A stretch of DNA of 64,000 bases, taken from contig NC_092120.1 of the NCBI RefSeq assembly GCF_045679555.1, forward strand, positions 11,893,805 to 11,957,804, read 5' to 3'. The notes under the pieces were generated by a model, which saw only the letters and a program-made list of their open reading frames with translations, was not told the origin of the DNA and ran no database searches. Below, in pieces: positions 35,262-51,019 of the stretch (position 1 is its first letter; the number at the start of each line of letters is the position of its first letter). A program made the translations under genes and the position numbers. Origin of the DNA: Salvelinus alpinus. Lineage: Eukaryota; Chordata; Actinopteri; Salmoniformes; Salmonidae.

Positions 35262-37600
35262 ATGTATGCAGAGCTCAACAGTATTCTCAATACTAGTCCC
35301 GACAGCTTCAAGCCGGTAACCCTAACCTCACCTCTAACCGTAACCAATTTAAACCCCTATGCCTAATCCTAACCTTTGTGGATTTATGTGTGTTTTTTGC
35401 AGGGAGAGTTTATTTTAGTGTCTGACAAACATACAGACGCGTCCTTCCTCATTCACCATTTCCTCTCATTTTATTTACGAGGTGAGGATTTATGTGAGTG
35501 GACTGATGTCTAGTTGACTGTCTGTAACACCGTGCCCTCTTGATGTTGACTGTAGTGTTAGGTGAAAAACAATGAAAGACAGTAATAGAGGGAACATATG
35601 GGGCCAAGTTGTGTACTATGATGCACTCTCATAAGTGGTCAAAAACGTGCTCAGAATTGTTTTGTGTGATTTACAGCGGGCTGTAAGGTGTGTTTCCTGG
35701 GTCTTGTGCAGTCCTTCAGTCACTACAGTGCAATCAGTCAACGGTTGGTGAGTATACTTATCTTCCAAAACGCTGGGTTAAACTTTCTCCCAGCCACTCT
35801 TATACATACTGTGCAAGTAAATGTGTCTTTACAGTTGTGTATGATTTGCTGTTGCTTGGTGGAGATGTATTAACTACATTTTGTATGGGTTCTTTCACTG
35901 TGTTCCATGTTAATCAGGGTGTGAGTTTGACCCAGGCAAGGGAGAAAGGGCAGCTGGTGTTCTTAGAGGGACTAAAGGAATCCTTGGGGGTACTGCTTCA
36001 GGGGGAGGCCAGCAAAGGAACCCGGACAATGGACTTCCTCAGGTACCACCTGTCTGTAGTGTTGACTTCGATTAAGCCTACTCCTGGACTAAAAAGCATG
36101 TTCATTCAGTGCAGAAGCTCCATTGAAAGTGCTTTTTGGTCCTACAATATCATAGACTTTATCTGGTTCTGGGAATCCAACCTGTATTGTTTGACACACT
36201 CATACACCTTTTTTCTGATGTAATCAATGCAGTTAATGATAGTATGAATCTGAAAATCTCTTCCTGCTTCATTTATCTCCCCCTCTATGTCCCCTTTCTT
36301 TCTTTGTCTCTCATCCCTCGCCCCCTCAATCTTTTTCCCTGTCCCCTTCCACCTCTCCACAGAGATCCCAGTTCTGGCCTGCGGGGTCTATATGACTTTG
36401 TGCGGGACAATGTAAGGGGGGCAGTGGGTGGAGGTGAGGAGTGGGGTACCCCTGTGCTCCTGGTGGATGACCTCAGTGTGGTCCTGAGTCTGGGGGTCAG
36501 TGTTGGGGCAGCGCTGGACTTCAGTCATTACTGCAGAGCCACTGTCTGCTCCGAGCTGCAGGTCAGATAATACAGTATTTTACATTTACATTTTAGTCAT
36601 TTAGCGGACGCTCTTATCCAGAGCAACTTAGTTAGTGAATTTATCTTAAGATAGCTAGGTGGGACAACCACATTACACAGTCATAGTAAGTACATTTTTC
36701 CTCAAAGTAGAAAGGGTGGGGCGCTGTGGGATGATTTAAGATACTCTTTGAAGAGGTAGGGTTTTAGATGTTTTCGGAAGATGGGAAGGGTCTCTGCTGT
36801 CCTAGATCTAGGGGGAAGCTGGTTCCACCATTGGGGTACCAGGACAGAGAAAAGCTTGGACTGGGCTGAGTGGGAGTTGCTCTCCCAAAGGGGTGAGAGG
36901 GCCAAGAGACCAGAGGAGGCAGAACGGAGTGCTCGGGTTGGGGTGTAGGGTTTGAGCATAGCCTGAAAGTAGAGATGGGCAGTTCCTCTTGCTGCTCCGT
37001 AGGCAAGTACCATGATTTTGTAGTGGATGCGAGCTTCGGCTGGAAGCTAGTGGAGTGTGCGGATGAGCGGTGTGACATGGGAGGCGCACGCTATCACAAG
37101 CTCGCTGTCTCTCCATTGTCTGACTCTGTTCAAATAATCACACACATTCCTCTATCTACTATCCCTTTTCTTTTTGATCTGCAGGGCAGCATGGTGATGT
37201 TGGTGCGATGTGAGGCAGAAGATGAAGAGGAGGAGAGTGATGATGAAGGCTCAGAGCAGCTCCTGAGGGGCCTTATACACCAGTGCAGCCTCACACTCCA
37301 AGTACAGGGTCTTCCCACCGGCTACTGCAGGGACATCCACGGACAAGTCAGATGGATTACATTATTTGTGTGTGTGTGAGAGAGTGGGAAAAAAAGAGAG
37401 AAAGAGATTGCGTGTTATATGCAGTAGAAAACTGTTAAACGCATTAAGCTGAACTGTACTGTGTGCGTGTGTTTCAGGTGGAAGTGTGCTGGCGAGGACA
37501 ATGTGACAGGCAGCAGACCCAGAAGAAACTCTTCCAGTACAAGGTCCATGACAAGGGGGCTTCCTTTTTCGCCAGGGGGATGTCCAGTGCAGTCCTTTAA
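35262..37600 (+). CDS. elp6: ELP6, Elongator complex subunit 6 (complete)
   Basis: Subunit of the Elp4-Elp5-Elp6 RecA-like ring of Elongator, which supports wobble-uridine modification of tRNAs (mcm5U/ncm5U). Seven exons: 35262-35315, 35403-35481, 35677-35747, 35918-36042, 36363-36561, 37185-37346 and 37478-37600. They join in frame (phases 0,1,0,2,0,0) into 270 residues, close to the human protein of about 266. The start MYAELNSILNTSPDSFKP is the only ATG in frame with the first donor. Recognisable stretches are GEFILVSDKHTDASFLIHHF, a VLLVDDLSVVLSLG strand of the RecA-like fold, an acidic loop EDEEEESDDEG, and a C-terminus VHDKGASFFARGMSSAVL. Elp6 proteins are known to lack a functional Walker A loop, and none is seen here. 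All splice sites are GT-AG. It lies between CSPG5 and SCAP, as in mammals. Confidence 0.95.
36576..37110. repeat. dispersed repeat in ELP6 intron 5
   Basis: It begins tttacattttagtcatttag and cggacgctcttatccagagc, a very common fish repeat head, then continues with a low-complexity purine-rich body without a working frame. Open frames seen on the minus strand (for example at 36702-37013) belong to this repeat and not to a host gene. Confidence 0.7.
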
Positions 37601-38180
37601 GCCCTCAATGGATCCCTTCTACCTCCCTTCCCAGTGTTGATCCCCATTTCATCACCTCTCAGTCGCATGGCTCTATGGGCTCAAACATTGAGAATGATAG
37701 AGGCCTCTAGTGGCCAAAAGGCTATATTAGCATGTGCAGCTATTAGGCCTCCACCATTTTAAAGTAGTCAACCTCATAGAACTTCCAACTTCATTGGCTG
37801 ATGAAGGTGACTCCTGGTGACTCTGTTGGAATCATGTCCAACTGGGTCATCAGAAGGGATCAGTCAATTGTGAAGAAGAAAATGGACTACTTCAAAATGG
37901 AGATGCCTCAATGGAGCTGCCTATGCTGTCATATATGTAATGGCACAGCTACAAAGATGGCCATGATCATGAAACAGGTCGCGATCAGTTTTGAACTGGA
38001 GATGTGGTATTGAATTGAACATTGGATTTCCGCTTTAAAACCAACCCAGCACATGCATTACAAAGCTGACATAGGAAGCCTGGGTGAATAGGTAATTTCT
38101 CAAGCGACATGGGAACTGACTTGACTAGGTTGCACTTGTGTTATACAAAACAAAAACAATAAACGGCACATTTAAGACCA
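37601..38180 (+). other. elp6: ELP6 3' UTR with poly(A) signal
   Basis: The UTR follows the TAA at 37598-37600. The first good signal is AATAAA at 38158-38163, followed by a gtgtaagagttttttgg stretch. The open frame at 37801-38013 inside it shows no family resemblance and is treated as chance. Confidence 0.65.
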
Positions 38181-38329
38181 GTGTAAGAGTTTTTTGGGGC
38201 GTTGTTGGTCATGAAGGTAAAATACTGTGTGGTTTACAGTAGTAAAACACGTTTTCAATAATATCCAGGGCGTGTCGCTATATCCTCATGCTTTCCTGTC
38301 TTGGATGAAGTAAAGGGTGAGAGGTCGAC

Positions 38330-39260
38330 AATTCACGCTGCTGCTGAAAATACACAGTGGTGACATGGTTCTGTTGATGCAGTCAGTTTTTCCAGTTAAG
38401 TTACTATAATAAGGAGGTTAAGACCGTACACGAATAGCTCCTGGATAGCAGGACCAGCACTCTCGACGAAGACACGATAAAGTTATTCAGCCAGGCAAGT
38501 CAAGTGTAACGTAGTAGCTAGCTAGTTAACGTTGGTGTGTGTTAACTTCGGTAGCTAATTGACTCGATTAGCTAGCAAAGCGGCCCATAATAATCTTTAA
38601 GCTAGCTAACGAAGTTAGACGGGTAGAACCTAGATTGACGATATATTTTTTCGACCTAGGGTAGAACTTCTCTGGGTTTGGCGGGGGGATGAACACTGAA
38701 CGCGGGACTCGCGATTAGGTGTTTTTTGGTAGTAGCAGCTAACGTTATAGCCAGCGAAGTTCGCTTAACTGTTAACTATTGACAGACGAAGTCACTGGCA
38801 TTACTCGGAAAATCGCTAGTTAATGTGATTATCTAATTGCTAGTTGCCTGTCATATTAACAGCGTAAGGTCAACAACCCTGCCTTGCTGTCATGGATACG
38901 TTGCTGCTGTTGGTTGGCATCAGATAGCAATGTGTTAGCAATCATTTACCATATCTGCTAACAGTAGAAACTAGCTAACCTTAACACCATCCGTTAGCTA
39001 ACGACGTTACGCTTGATTCAAGCGTTGAAGCTGATTTTACGTTCCATTTAGCAGAATTATTGATTAACATCGTTTTTGGTCGTTTCAGTTGTATATGATA
39101 ATACGAAGGAAGTAAATATCGGCTAGGTAGTGGCATTCAAATTAAGTTGCCCTGCAGTCGCTAACGTTAGCTAGCTAAGTAGCACCTATTAAAGCTAACG
39201 CTACTGGTGACTCGTTTGACAGCGCGCCCTCGGGAGGCCTGTAAAGTTTGTTCTCATGGC
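38330..39260 (+). promoter_or_regulatory. scap: possible SCAP promoter and first non-coding exon region
   Basis: Unlike its surroundings, this unique stretch is comparatively rich in CG dinucleotides and in gctagctaacgtta-type motifs, a look I associate with fish gene starts. It lies about 200 bp after the ELP6 poly(A) signal and about 10 kb before the SCAP start codon. The SCAP ATG exon begins at an acceptor (ttccctag at 49331-49338), so at least one upstream non-coding exon must exist. Its exact position is not determined; a CAGE or RNA-seq track would settle it. Confidence 0.3.
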
Positions 39261-39799
39261 AGAAAACTAACACCATTTATTCACCCAACTAATTAATTAC
39301 CATTAATCTAAGCATCGGGAAAACTTTCACACAATTGATTTGAATGAGATCACGTGTAGGGATATTTATTGTGTTGCATCACCCTTACCTACTGTGTGCA
39401 CAGACGAGGGTGACAGTGTTTCTGAATTATGTTTTAGCAGTAGTACTAACTGTAATTGATACCAAATTGTGAAATTAAAATGTAGTTAACTTTTTTTCTG
39501 TCTGGGGAATTTATATTTTTACAGAGCTGCGCCACACCAGTTGGTTAACGTTGACCAAATGCAATTTTATTGGTCAACAGCTATACATTAACTGTGTAAT
39601 TGGACCTTTGTCACTAAAATTGCTTTGACATTTGAAAACGGTCTGTTTTGTAGGCCTGGCCCAAACTTGTGTACTCTGTCACCTCTGGCTGCATCGCAAA
39701 TGGCCCAAAAAATACTGTTGAGGTGCCAACTTGTTAAGCACATTTGTATTCCTGAACTTATTTAGGCTTGCCATAACAGTGGTTGAGTATGTATTGACT

Positions 39800-40328
39800 C
39801 AAGACATTTCAGCTTCTTTTAAATACATTTGTAAAAATGTAAAAAACATAATTCCACTTCAACTTTGTGCACACATTTGTTTACATTCCTGTTAGTGAGC
39901 ATTTTTTTCTTTGCCAAGATAATCCACCAACCTGACTGGTGTGGCATATCAATAAGATGATTAAACAGCATGATCATTACACAGGTGCACATTGTGCTGG
40001 GGACAAAAGGGCACTCTAAAATGTGCAAGTTTTGTCACACAACACAATGCCAAAGATGTCTCAAGTTTTGAGGGAGCGTGTAATTGGCATCCTGACTGCA
40101 GGAATGTCTACCAGAGCTGTTGCCAGAGAATTTAATGTTAATTTCTCTGCCGTAAGCGCGAGAAGTTATATTTTAGAGAATTTGGCGGTACGTCCAAACG
40201 GCCTCAACCGTAGATGGCGTCGTGTGGGCGAGCGGTTTGCTGATGTCAACGTTGTGAACAGAGTGCCCCATGGTGGCGATGGGGTTATGGTATGGGCAGG
40301 CATAAGTTACGGACAACAAACACAAACA
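39800..40328 (+). mobile_element. Tc1-like remnant (same family as 51867-53091)
   Basis: Shares cctgttagtgagcatttt and tggtgtggcatatcaa with the copy at 51867. Transposase traces start MSQVLRERVIGILTAGMSTR at about 40056. It is cut off at a 37-bp block that also occurs in the element at 43434. Confidence 0.75.
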
Positions 40329-40365
40329 CTCAGTTCCTATGCTTCCTGGCTGATGTTTTGGTCAC

Positions 40366-41127
<762 letters not shown>

Positions 41128-41775
41128 CAGTCGTGGCCAAAAGTTTTGAGAATGACACAAATATACATTTTCACAAAGTTTGCTGCTTCAGTGTCTTTAG
41201 ATATTTTTGTCAGATGTTACTATGGAATACTGAAGTATAATTACAAGTATTTCATAAGTGTCAAAGGATTTTATTGACAATTACATGAAGTTGATGCAAA
41301 GAGTCAATATTTGTAGTGTTGACCCTTCTTTTTCAAGACCTCTGCAATCCGCCCTGGCATGCTGTCAATTAACTTCTGGGCCACATCCTGACTGATGGCT
41401 GCCCATTCTTGCATAGTCAATGCTTGGAGTTTGTCAGAATTTGTGGGGTTTTGTTTGTCAACCCGCCTCTTGAGGATTGACCACAAGTTCTCAATGGGAT
41501 TAAGGTCTGGGGAGTTTCCTGTCCATGGACCCAAAATATCGATGTTTTGTTCCCCGAGCCACTTAGTTATCACTTTTGCCTTAAGGCAAGGTGGTCCATC
41601 ATGCTGGAAAAGGCATTGTTCGTCACCAAACTGTTCCTGGATGGTTGGGAGAAGTTGCTCTCGGAGGATGTGTTGGTACTAGAGGTCGACCGATTATGAT
41701 TTTTCGATACCGATTATTGGAGGACAAAAAAAGCAGATGCCGATTTAAAAAAAATATATAAATATGATGTATTTA

Positions 41776-43379
<1,604 letters not shown>

Positions 43380-43433
43380 TATGTATGATATGTGTATGAT
43401 AAATACATAATATATATAAAAATTGTATTTATA

Positions 43434-45014
43434 CACTGCTCAAAAAAATAAAGGGAACACTTAAACAACACAATGTAACTCCAAGTCAATCACACTTCTG
43501 TGAAATCAAACTGTCCACTTAGGAAGCAACACTGATTGACAATAAATTTCACATGCTGTTGTGCAAATGGAATAGACAAAAGGTGGAAATTATAGGCAAT
43601 TAGCAAGACACCCCCAATAAAGGAGTGGTTCTGCAGGTGGTGACCACAGACCACTTCTCAGTTCCTATGCTTCCTGGCTGATGTTTTGGTCACTTTTGAA
43701 TGCTGGCGGTGCTTTCACTCTAGTGGTAGCATGAGACGGAGTCTACAACCCACACAAGTGGCTCAGGTAGTGCAGCTCATCCAGGATGGCACATCAATGC
43801 GAGCTGTGGCAAGAAGGTTTGCTGTGTCTGTCAGCGTAGTGTCCAGAGCATGGAGGCGCTACCAGGAGACAGGCCAGTACATCAGGAGACGTGGAGGAGG
43901 CCGTAGGAGGGCAACAACCCAGCAGCAGGACCGCTACCTCCGCCTTTGTGCAAGGAGGAGCAGGAGGAGCACTGCCAGAGCCCTGCAAAATGACCTCCAG
44001 CAGGCCACAAATGTGCATGTGTCTGCTCAAACGGTCAGAAACAGACTCCATGAGGGTGGTATGAGGGCCCGACGTCCACAGGTGGGGGTTGTGCTTACAG
44101 TCCAACACCGTGCAGGACGTTTGGCATTTGCCAGAGAACACCAAGATTGGCAAATTCGCCACTGGCGCCCTGTGCTCTTCACAGATGAAAGCAGGTTCAC
44201 ACTGAGCACATGTGACAGACGTGACAGAGTCTGGAGACGCCGTGGAGAACGTACTGCTGCCTGCAACATCCTCCAGCATGACCGTTTTGGCGGTGGGTCA
44301 GTCATGGTGTGGGGTGGCATTTCTTTGGGGGGCCGCACAGCCCTCCATGTGCTCGCCAGAGGTAGCCTGACTGCCATTAGGTACCGAGATGAGATCCTCA
44401 GACCCCTTGTGAGACCATATGCTGGTGCGGTTGACCCTGGGTTCCTCCTAATGCAAGACAATGCTAGACCTCATGTGGCTGGAGTGTGTCAGCAGTTCTT
44501 GCAAGAGGAAGGCATTGATGCTATGGACTGGCCCGCCCGTTCCCCAGACCTGAATCCAATTGAGCACATCTGGGACATCATGTCTCGCTCCATCCACCAA
44601 CGCCACGCTGCACCACAGACTGTCCAGGAGTTGGCGGATGCTTTAGTCCAGATCTGGGAGGAGATCCCTCAGGAGACCACCCGCCACCTCATCAGGAGCA
44701 TGCCCAGGCGTTGTAGGGAGGTCATACAGGCACGTGGAGGCCACACACACTACTGAGCCTCATTTTGACTTGTTTTAAGGACATTACATCAAAGTTGGAT
44801 CAGCCTGTAGTGTGGTTTTCCACTTTAATTTTGAGTGTGACTCCAAATCCAGACCTCCATGGGTTGATAAATTTGATTTCCATTGATAATTTTTGTGTGA
44901 TTTTGTTGTCAGCACATTCAACTATGTAAAGAAAAAAGTATTTAATAAGAATATTTCATTCATTCAGATCTAGGATGTGTTATTTTAGTGTTCCCTTTAT
45001 TTTTTTGAGCAGTG
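43434..45014 (+). mobile_element. Tc1-like element, complete, perfect 28-bp inverted ends
   Basis: 1581 bp, flanked by TA on both sides. Left end cactgctcaaaaaaataaag and its exact reverse complement at the right (ctttatttttttgagcagtg) extend to 28 identical bases. It carries an uninterrupted transposase on the + strand. Nothing visible disables it. Confidence 0.95.
43731..44756 (+). CDS. Tc1/mariner transposase, uninterrupted
   Basis: Cut-and-paste transposase of the element at 43434-45014. The start at 43731 ([20 protein letters not shown]) gives 341 residues, the usual Tc1 length. An upstream in-frame ATG at 43686 adds 15 residues unlike the family. The N-terminus has two helix-turn-helix units ([30 protein letters not shown] followed by [10 protein letters not shown]) separated by a basic [10 protein letters not shown] hook. 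The DDE catalytic residues are all present: [20 protein letters not shown] and [22 protein letters not shown] is the conserved glycine-rich block. It ends RGGHTHY. No stop or frameshift. Confidence 0.93.
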   Translation: MRRSLQPTQVAQVVQLIQDGTSMRAVARRFAVSVSVVSRAWRRYQETGQYIRRRGGGRRRATTQQQDRYLRLCARRSRRSTARALQNDLQQATNVHVSAQTVRNRLHEGGMRARRPQVGVVLTVQHRAGRLAFAREHQDWQIRHWRPVLFTDESRFTLSTCDRRDRVWRRRGERTAACNILQHDRFGGGSVMVWGGISLGGRTALHVLARGSLTAIRYRDEILRPLVRPYAGAVDPGFLLMQDNARPHVAGVCQQFLQEEGIDAMDWPARSPDLNPIEHIWDIMSRSIHQRHAAPQTVQELADALVQIWEEIPQETTRHLIRSMPRRCREVIQARGGHTHY

Positions 45015-45877
45015 TATATATATATATCATACACACACACACATTTTGTAATAATGACAATTGCAACAATACTGAATGAACAATGAACACTTTTATTGTA
45101 AGTTAATATAATACATAAATAAAATCAATTTAGTCCCAAATAACATGAGAACATATGTTAAAACGAACCACCAGCTTTCATGGGTTCCCAGTTAAAAAGT
45201 GTTAGGTTGTAGTGCAGAAAGCAGAGCTTGTCTGCATGGTCCCCTGTCAGTCTGCTCCTCTGCGAAACACAGACCTTATTTGAAGTAGATCAAGACATTC
45301 TTTATGGAAGACATGAACGGTAAAATAACGAAGGAACCCCTTTCAAGTTCAGCCGCAAGTTATTACAGGAATTATAACGCGTCGACTATTTCTCTCTAAA
45401 CCATATACCTTTGACTAATCCGGAAACTATCATCTCGAAAACAAAACGTTTATTCCGTTCCGTATTTTATCTAACGGGTGGCATCCATGAGTCTAAATAT
45501 TCCTGTTACATTGCACAACCTTCAATGTTATGTCATAATTACGTAAAATTCTGGCAAATTAGTTCGCAAAGAGCCAGGCGGCCCAAACTGTTGCATATAC
45601 CCTGACTCTGCGCGCAATGAACGCAAGAGAAATGACACAATTTCACCTGGTTAATATTGCCTGCTAATTTCTTTAACTAAATATGCAGGTTTAAAAATAT
45701 ATACTTGTGTATTGATTTTAAGAAAGGCATTGAAGTTTATGGTTAAGTACACATTGGAGCAATGACAGTCATTGATTGATTGTTTTTTCTAAGATAAGTT
45801 TAATGCTAGCTAGCAACTTACCTCAGCTTACTGCATTCGCGTAACAGGCAGGCTCCTCGCGGAGTGCAATGTAATCA

Positions 45878-46035
45878 GGTGTTAGAGCATTGGACTAGTT
45901 AACTGTAAGGTTGCAAGATTGGATCCCCCGAGCTGACAAGGTTAAAAATCTGTCAGAACGTTCCTAGGCCGTCATTGAAAATAAGAATGTGTTCTTAACT
46001 GATTGCCTAGTTAAATAAAGATTAAATAAAGGTGT
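45878..46035 (+). mobile_element. HpaI-type SINE in the hAT-like element
   Basis: tRNA-like head gagcattggactagttaact, box B region ggttgcaagattggatcccc, then aggccgtcattgaaaataag and the tail ttgcctagttaaataaag. It is shortened in the middle relative to the usual family. Confidence 0.85.
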
Positions 46036-47083
46036 AAAAATAAAAATACATTCGGCAAATCGGCGCCCAAAAATACCGATTTCCGATTGTTATGAAAACT
46101 TGAAATCGGCCCTAATTAATCGGCCATTCCGATTAATTGGTCGACCTCTAGTTGGTACCATTCTTTATTCATGGCTGTGTTCTTAGGCAAAATTGTGAGT
46201 GAGCCCACTCCTTGGCTGAGGAGCAACCCCACACATGAATGGTCTCAGGATGCTTTACTGTTGGCATGACATAGGACTGATGGTAGCGCTCACCTTGTCT
46301 TCTCCGGACAAGCTTTATTCCGGATGCCCCAAACAATCGGAAAGGGGATTCATCAGAGAAAATGACTCTACCCCAGTCCTCAGCAGTCCAATCCCTGTAC
46401 ATTTTGCAGAAGTACAGTCTGTCCCTGACGTTTTTCCTGGAGAGAAGTGGCTTCTTTGCTGCCCTTCTTGACACCAGGCCATCCTCCAAAAGTCTTTGCC
46501 GCACTGTGTGTGCAGATGCACTCACACCTGCCTGCTGCCATTCCTGAGCAAGCGCTGTACTGGTGGTGCCCCGATCCCGCAGCTGAATCAACTTTAGGAG
46601 ACGGTCCTGGCGCTTGCTGGACTTTCTTGGGTGCCCTGAAGCCTTCTTCACAACAATTGAACCGTTTTCCTTGAAGTTCTTGATGATCCGATAAATGGTT
46701 GATTTAGGTGCAATCTTACTGGCAGCAATATCCTTGCCTGTGAAGCCCTTTTTGTGCAAAGCAATGATGACGGCACGTGTTTCCTTGCAGGTAACCATGG
46801 TTGACAGAGGAAAAACAATGATTCCAAGCACCACCCTCCTTTTGAAGCTTCCTGTCTGTTATTCAAACTCAATCAGCATGACAGAGTGATCTGCAGCTAT
46901 GTCCTCGTCAACACTCACACCTGTGTTAACGAGAGAATCACTGACATGATGTCAGCTGGTCCTTTTGTGGCAGGGCTGAAATGCAGTGGAAATGTTTTTT
47001 TGGAATTAAATTAATTTGCATGGCAAAGAGGGACTTTGCTATTAATCTGATCACTCTTCATAACATTCTGGAGTATATGCAAA

Positions 47084-49338
47084 AAAAAATGTTGCTTATA
47101 TGATGGTGGTTGAAATAAAATCACCTGCTGGCCTAAAGTCAATTATAGACTTATTGACATTTTGTACACTTTCACATTTTCAGACACACTTCTCCCATTC
47201 ATTCATATGTTTCATGCATGTTTATACCACACAGATCCACACATTCACGTTGTATACAGTTTTCTTTAATAAAAGCAGATATTTTATTCAACTCAGTATG
47301 TGAATGTTAAGGAGTTTAGTTTTTTTGCGCAGTACACTACGTAGTACACTACATAGGCCCACTGATTTTCCATTTAAATATTCATTGTGTCTCATCACTA
47401 AAGCCTTTATGACGGGTCGCTCAACGTTTACATTGTAGTTTTTGGACCGGGTTTTTGCCATTTTCATTGATTATAATAGTGGTTACTGATTGACTGGGCC
47501 AGTTTGCTCCCTGTGTGTTTGTAAATTGGTGTCTGTAAATGTGTTGTGTCGCAATAAAGCCCGCAGCCATTAGTCCCAGCTGACATTGACTCAAGAATGG
47601 TCTGTACAGTTATGGGGCATTAGAGTTGAGGAGCAAGTACTCAGTTCACTATGGGAGAAGGGAGCTGAAATACAATCTTGCTGCTTCTCAATGCAGCCTA
47701 AAATCTCAGCATTTCTGGTGCTACTTGCCAGGAGTCTTAGCTTTTTTACGTTGGGTTTTAAGACCCTTTACACAGGTGTGGATCATGGGAATGGACTGTA
47801 TAGGATCCAGTGATGCCTTCAAACTGGGGATTTTAGGAAGCATCGTTAGGAGGTAAGCATTTATTTGGTTTATTTCAGCCACACTCTTCTTCAGAGCAGC
47901 ATATCTACAGTACACACAGGCTACTATGTAAAGACGAGGTTTATGGTTTTGGGAGACATTTTTGTCCCTGACTTTCTCGCACATGTGCTTTTGGAACATA
48001 ATGACATGCTCTGTTTTGTCAGAAGCTGTATTGTTTTCTGTATGAGTGGTTAAGCAAGTAGGCCTACTGAAGGTAAACTGCTGCCCCCTCCCTGAGCTGG
48101 GCTACTGGAATCCATAGTGGCACATGTCTCAAGACTTGGCATCATAAAGTCTCTGTGGTATTGCTGGCTGGGTCCAGTCGTTTTTTTTGTCTTAAAATGC
48201 CTCATAGTCTGATGTATACACTGACTCACTATCATGTGCAGACTGACTTGACTGCCTGCCTGATGTGTGTAGAGTGTTACCTGTTAAGTCTGCCTCACCC
48301 GTGTAGCTGCAGGATGGAGAGACTAGGGGAAAAGAGGTAGAGAGGGTGGGGGCGTAGACCTGTGAGCGTTGTCGTGGCGTTTCCTATCCCGGATTAACTC
48401 ACTGACGGAGATGTTGTTGAGCACCTGCCAACTCAGGCCTCGCTTTCCTGCACCACAACACCAGGGAAGGACTGAGGAGATGGACGCACAGGGCATAATG
48501 GGGACCTACAGGCTAGATATCAGGTCAATATGTAGAACAAAGTAAAAATGGGGTGAGTCAAGGCACTCTAGGTCTCTTTGAATAAATTGAACCCTCGGTT
48601 TACACTCTACCCATTGTGTTGGTATGTGTGTTGTGCTGCCTGCTGTGTTTACTGTATATAGAGTATTTATAGTGGAAGATCAAGCCGCTCCAGAGGTAGG
48701 CTAATTTCCCCAGAGGAATGTTTCCAGAGTTCTCAGGGAGTAGAGCTGAGCCAGTCAGTCACACTTTGGCTGTGGTGCCTGAAATAGGGCTCTGTTGTTT
48801 TAAGTCAAGGATCTCTGTGAAACCTTTTAAAATCCGGTGCTTTTGGGGGACAAAGGCCAAACAGGCACGAGAGAGCGTGAGAGGCAGCCAAGCTTCCCCC
48901 TGAACAGGTACTGGGACAGAAAGGCACTTTTTCTGATATCTATGGTGTTTCTGATGGGACAGGGAGTTAGAGGGCTTCTCTTTGGTTTCTGCAGTGTGTG
49001 GCCATACAGGGGTTTGAGGTGTTTTGTGTAATAAATTGGTAATAAGGCAGACCCGTCCAAAGCAACATGAACACAGGCTACGTTCAGCAGCAACTGATTA
49101 TGTGGTGAGTGTCCTCCAGGGTTGAGGCCAATTCAAATTCAGGAAGTAAAATTAAATTCCAATTCAATAATTGAAAAAAAATACCTATGTTCATTGCTTT
49201 AATTCAAAGCTCTTTCCATTTATTCATTTTAAATTCAAATCACTTCCTGAATTGACTGCATTCAATTTGAATTGACCCCAACCCAGGTATCATCTGAGTT
49301 TGTATTAACCCACACATCTCGTCTCTGTGGTTCCCTAG
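47084..49338. other. largely unique non-coding sequence before the SCAP start exon
   Basis: AT-rich and without a recognisable coding frame. A short dispersed repeat (aattcaggaagtaaaattaa and inverted partner cacttcctgaattgactgca) sits at 49137-49275. A non-coding SCAP exon could lie here, but none can be fixed. Confidence 0.5.
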
Positions 49339-49423
49339 GTCCCTGGATGCCCCGCGGCGCTCCGTCCTTGCCCACCCGCGCACGGCGCCCCCTGATGGCC
49401 GGCAGCTGACCCCGCCCCACAGG
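49339..49423 (+). other. scap: SCAP 5' UTR part of the start-codon exon
   Basis: The exon begins after the acceptor ttccctag. The 85 bp before the ATG have no upstream in-frame extension of the family sequence. The chosen ATG gives [11 protein letters not shown], the conserved SCAP N-terminus. Another ATG at 49346 is out of frame with the protein. Confidence 0.65.
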
Positions 49424-50956
49424 ATGACGGTGAGAGAGCGGCTGCGGGAGAAGATCTCCGCGGCGTTCTACCGCCACGGGCTGCTGTGCGCCTCCTATCC
49501 GGTGCCCATCATCCTCTTCACCTCCGCCAGTATCCTCGCCTGCTGGTACGTCTGAGGAAGGGATGGGCGTTCTGGGGATGGGCGTTCTGGGGATGGGCAT
49601 CTTCAAGAGTTCTTGTACTGCTTTCTCTGAACACATTCATTGTTGGTTTAAGGCAAGTTGTGAAACAATTGTATCTACTTTTTTATCAACATGGGCAGAG
49701 GTGAGATGGTAGGTCAGGAGAAGAGAAGTGGATGGATGAAAATAAAAAAAGAGGTAAACAACAGAGCTGGGAGAAAAAGGAGCAGACCCTGCAAAACCCA
49801 GTCAACTAAATGAAACGGCCATAGCCATACACATAAATCAGCACTCGCGAACAGAACACACACTTTTCCACCTCAGAGTTCCACATTAGAGGTCAACCCC
49901 GTAACAGATGAGAAGTCAGGACAGGATGGAACGAATACGTTACAGCGTGGAACCATGGAGGCAGCAGTGCAGTGCCAAAAGCACGGCTGGCTGACGGCTG
50001 CACTGAGTGCAGGGAATTAAGGGGGTGGGAGCAGAGTTAAAAAGAGAGACACAGCAGAGGCTGTGAGAAAGTGACCCCTGGAGAATAGGCCTATATGTGT
50101 GTTCCTGGCCCTCCATCTGCCTCCCAGGAGGTGGGGGCTCCTGCTGCAAAACAAAAGCCCTTTGTGGCATTACAGTGACCTTAGAGAGGGAGAGCGAGCG
50201 AGTGGGAGAGAGGGTGTAGTGTCCTCAAAGAGAAATGTGTATCCCGTGGCCCCAGGCCTGACAGGCTGCCAAAGAACCAGGATGAAAGAGTGTTAAAGAA
50301 CTAAGATATTGAGCAACACTGTCAGTCACGTCACTATTAAAAAAAACACAAGCATTTCGCTACACCCGCAAAAACATCTGCTTAATATGTGACCAATAAG
50401 ATTTTATTTGTTGTACTATACTTTGGAACTATGCAAACTGCAGGTCAGGATACTGAGTCAGTGTTTAGTATATAGAACACCCAGAAACGTTTCAGTGTGT
50501 TAGTCCTCACATGAAAATCAATTTCCCAATGACCTGTTGGAATCTTTAGTTAATTATTCAAGAGGTTTGAAATGCTTTTGCTCGTCTTTGGAGGTGGGCT
50601 ACAACTTCTCAGCAATAGAGCAAGGCCTATACCCTTCTCAGTGGGGTAGTCTGCTCTCGAGGGGTAATACAATTACACAATTGTAGATTTCCACTCATAA
50701 GGTCCGGATATTTATAGAACTAGGTGGCACAGAGATTTAAACTGGCTATGGTTGTGGCATCATCCAAATTTGTACCTACCTTCATCCCTTTGCTACAGTA
50801 TTGCCAGGCTGTCATCATCATTTCCGGTCGTGGTAAAATGAACCCAATGACCTGACAGAGGCAGACAAATGCAGCACTGTCACTCTGGCTGTTTGTCTTA
50901 GCCTCGTAGCTGTCCATGAATTTTGGAGGCGCCCTTGAACTTAATGGACTTGTTGG

Positions 50957-51019
<63 letters not shown>

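Noticed and set aside
36702..37013. 103-codon minus-strand frame in ELP6 intron 5
   Set aside because: It belongs to a dispersed repeat with a common head sequence. Several overlapping frames of similar length exist and none resembles a known protein.
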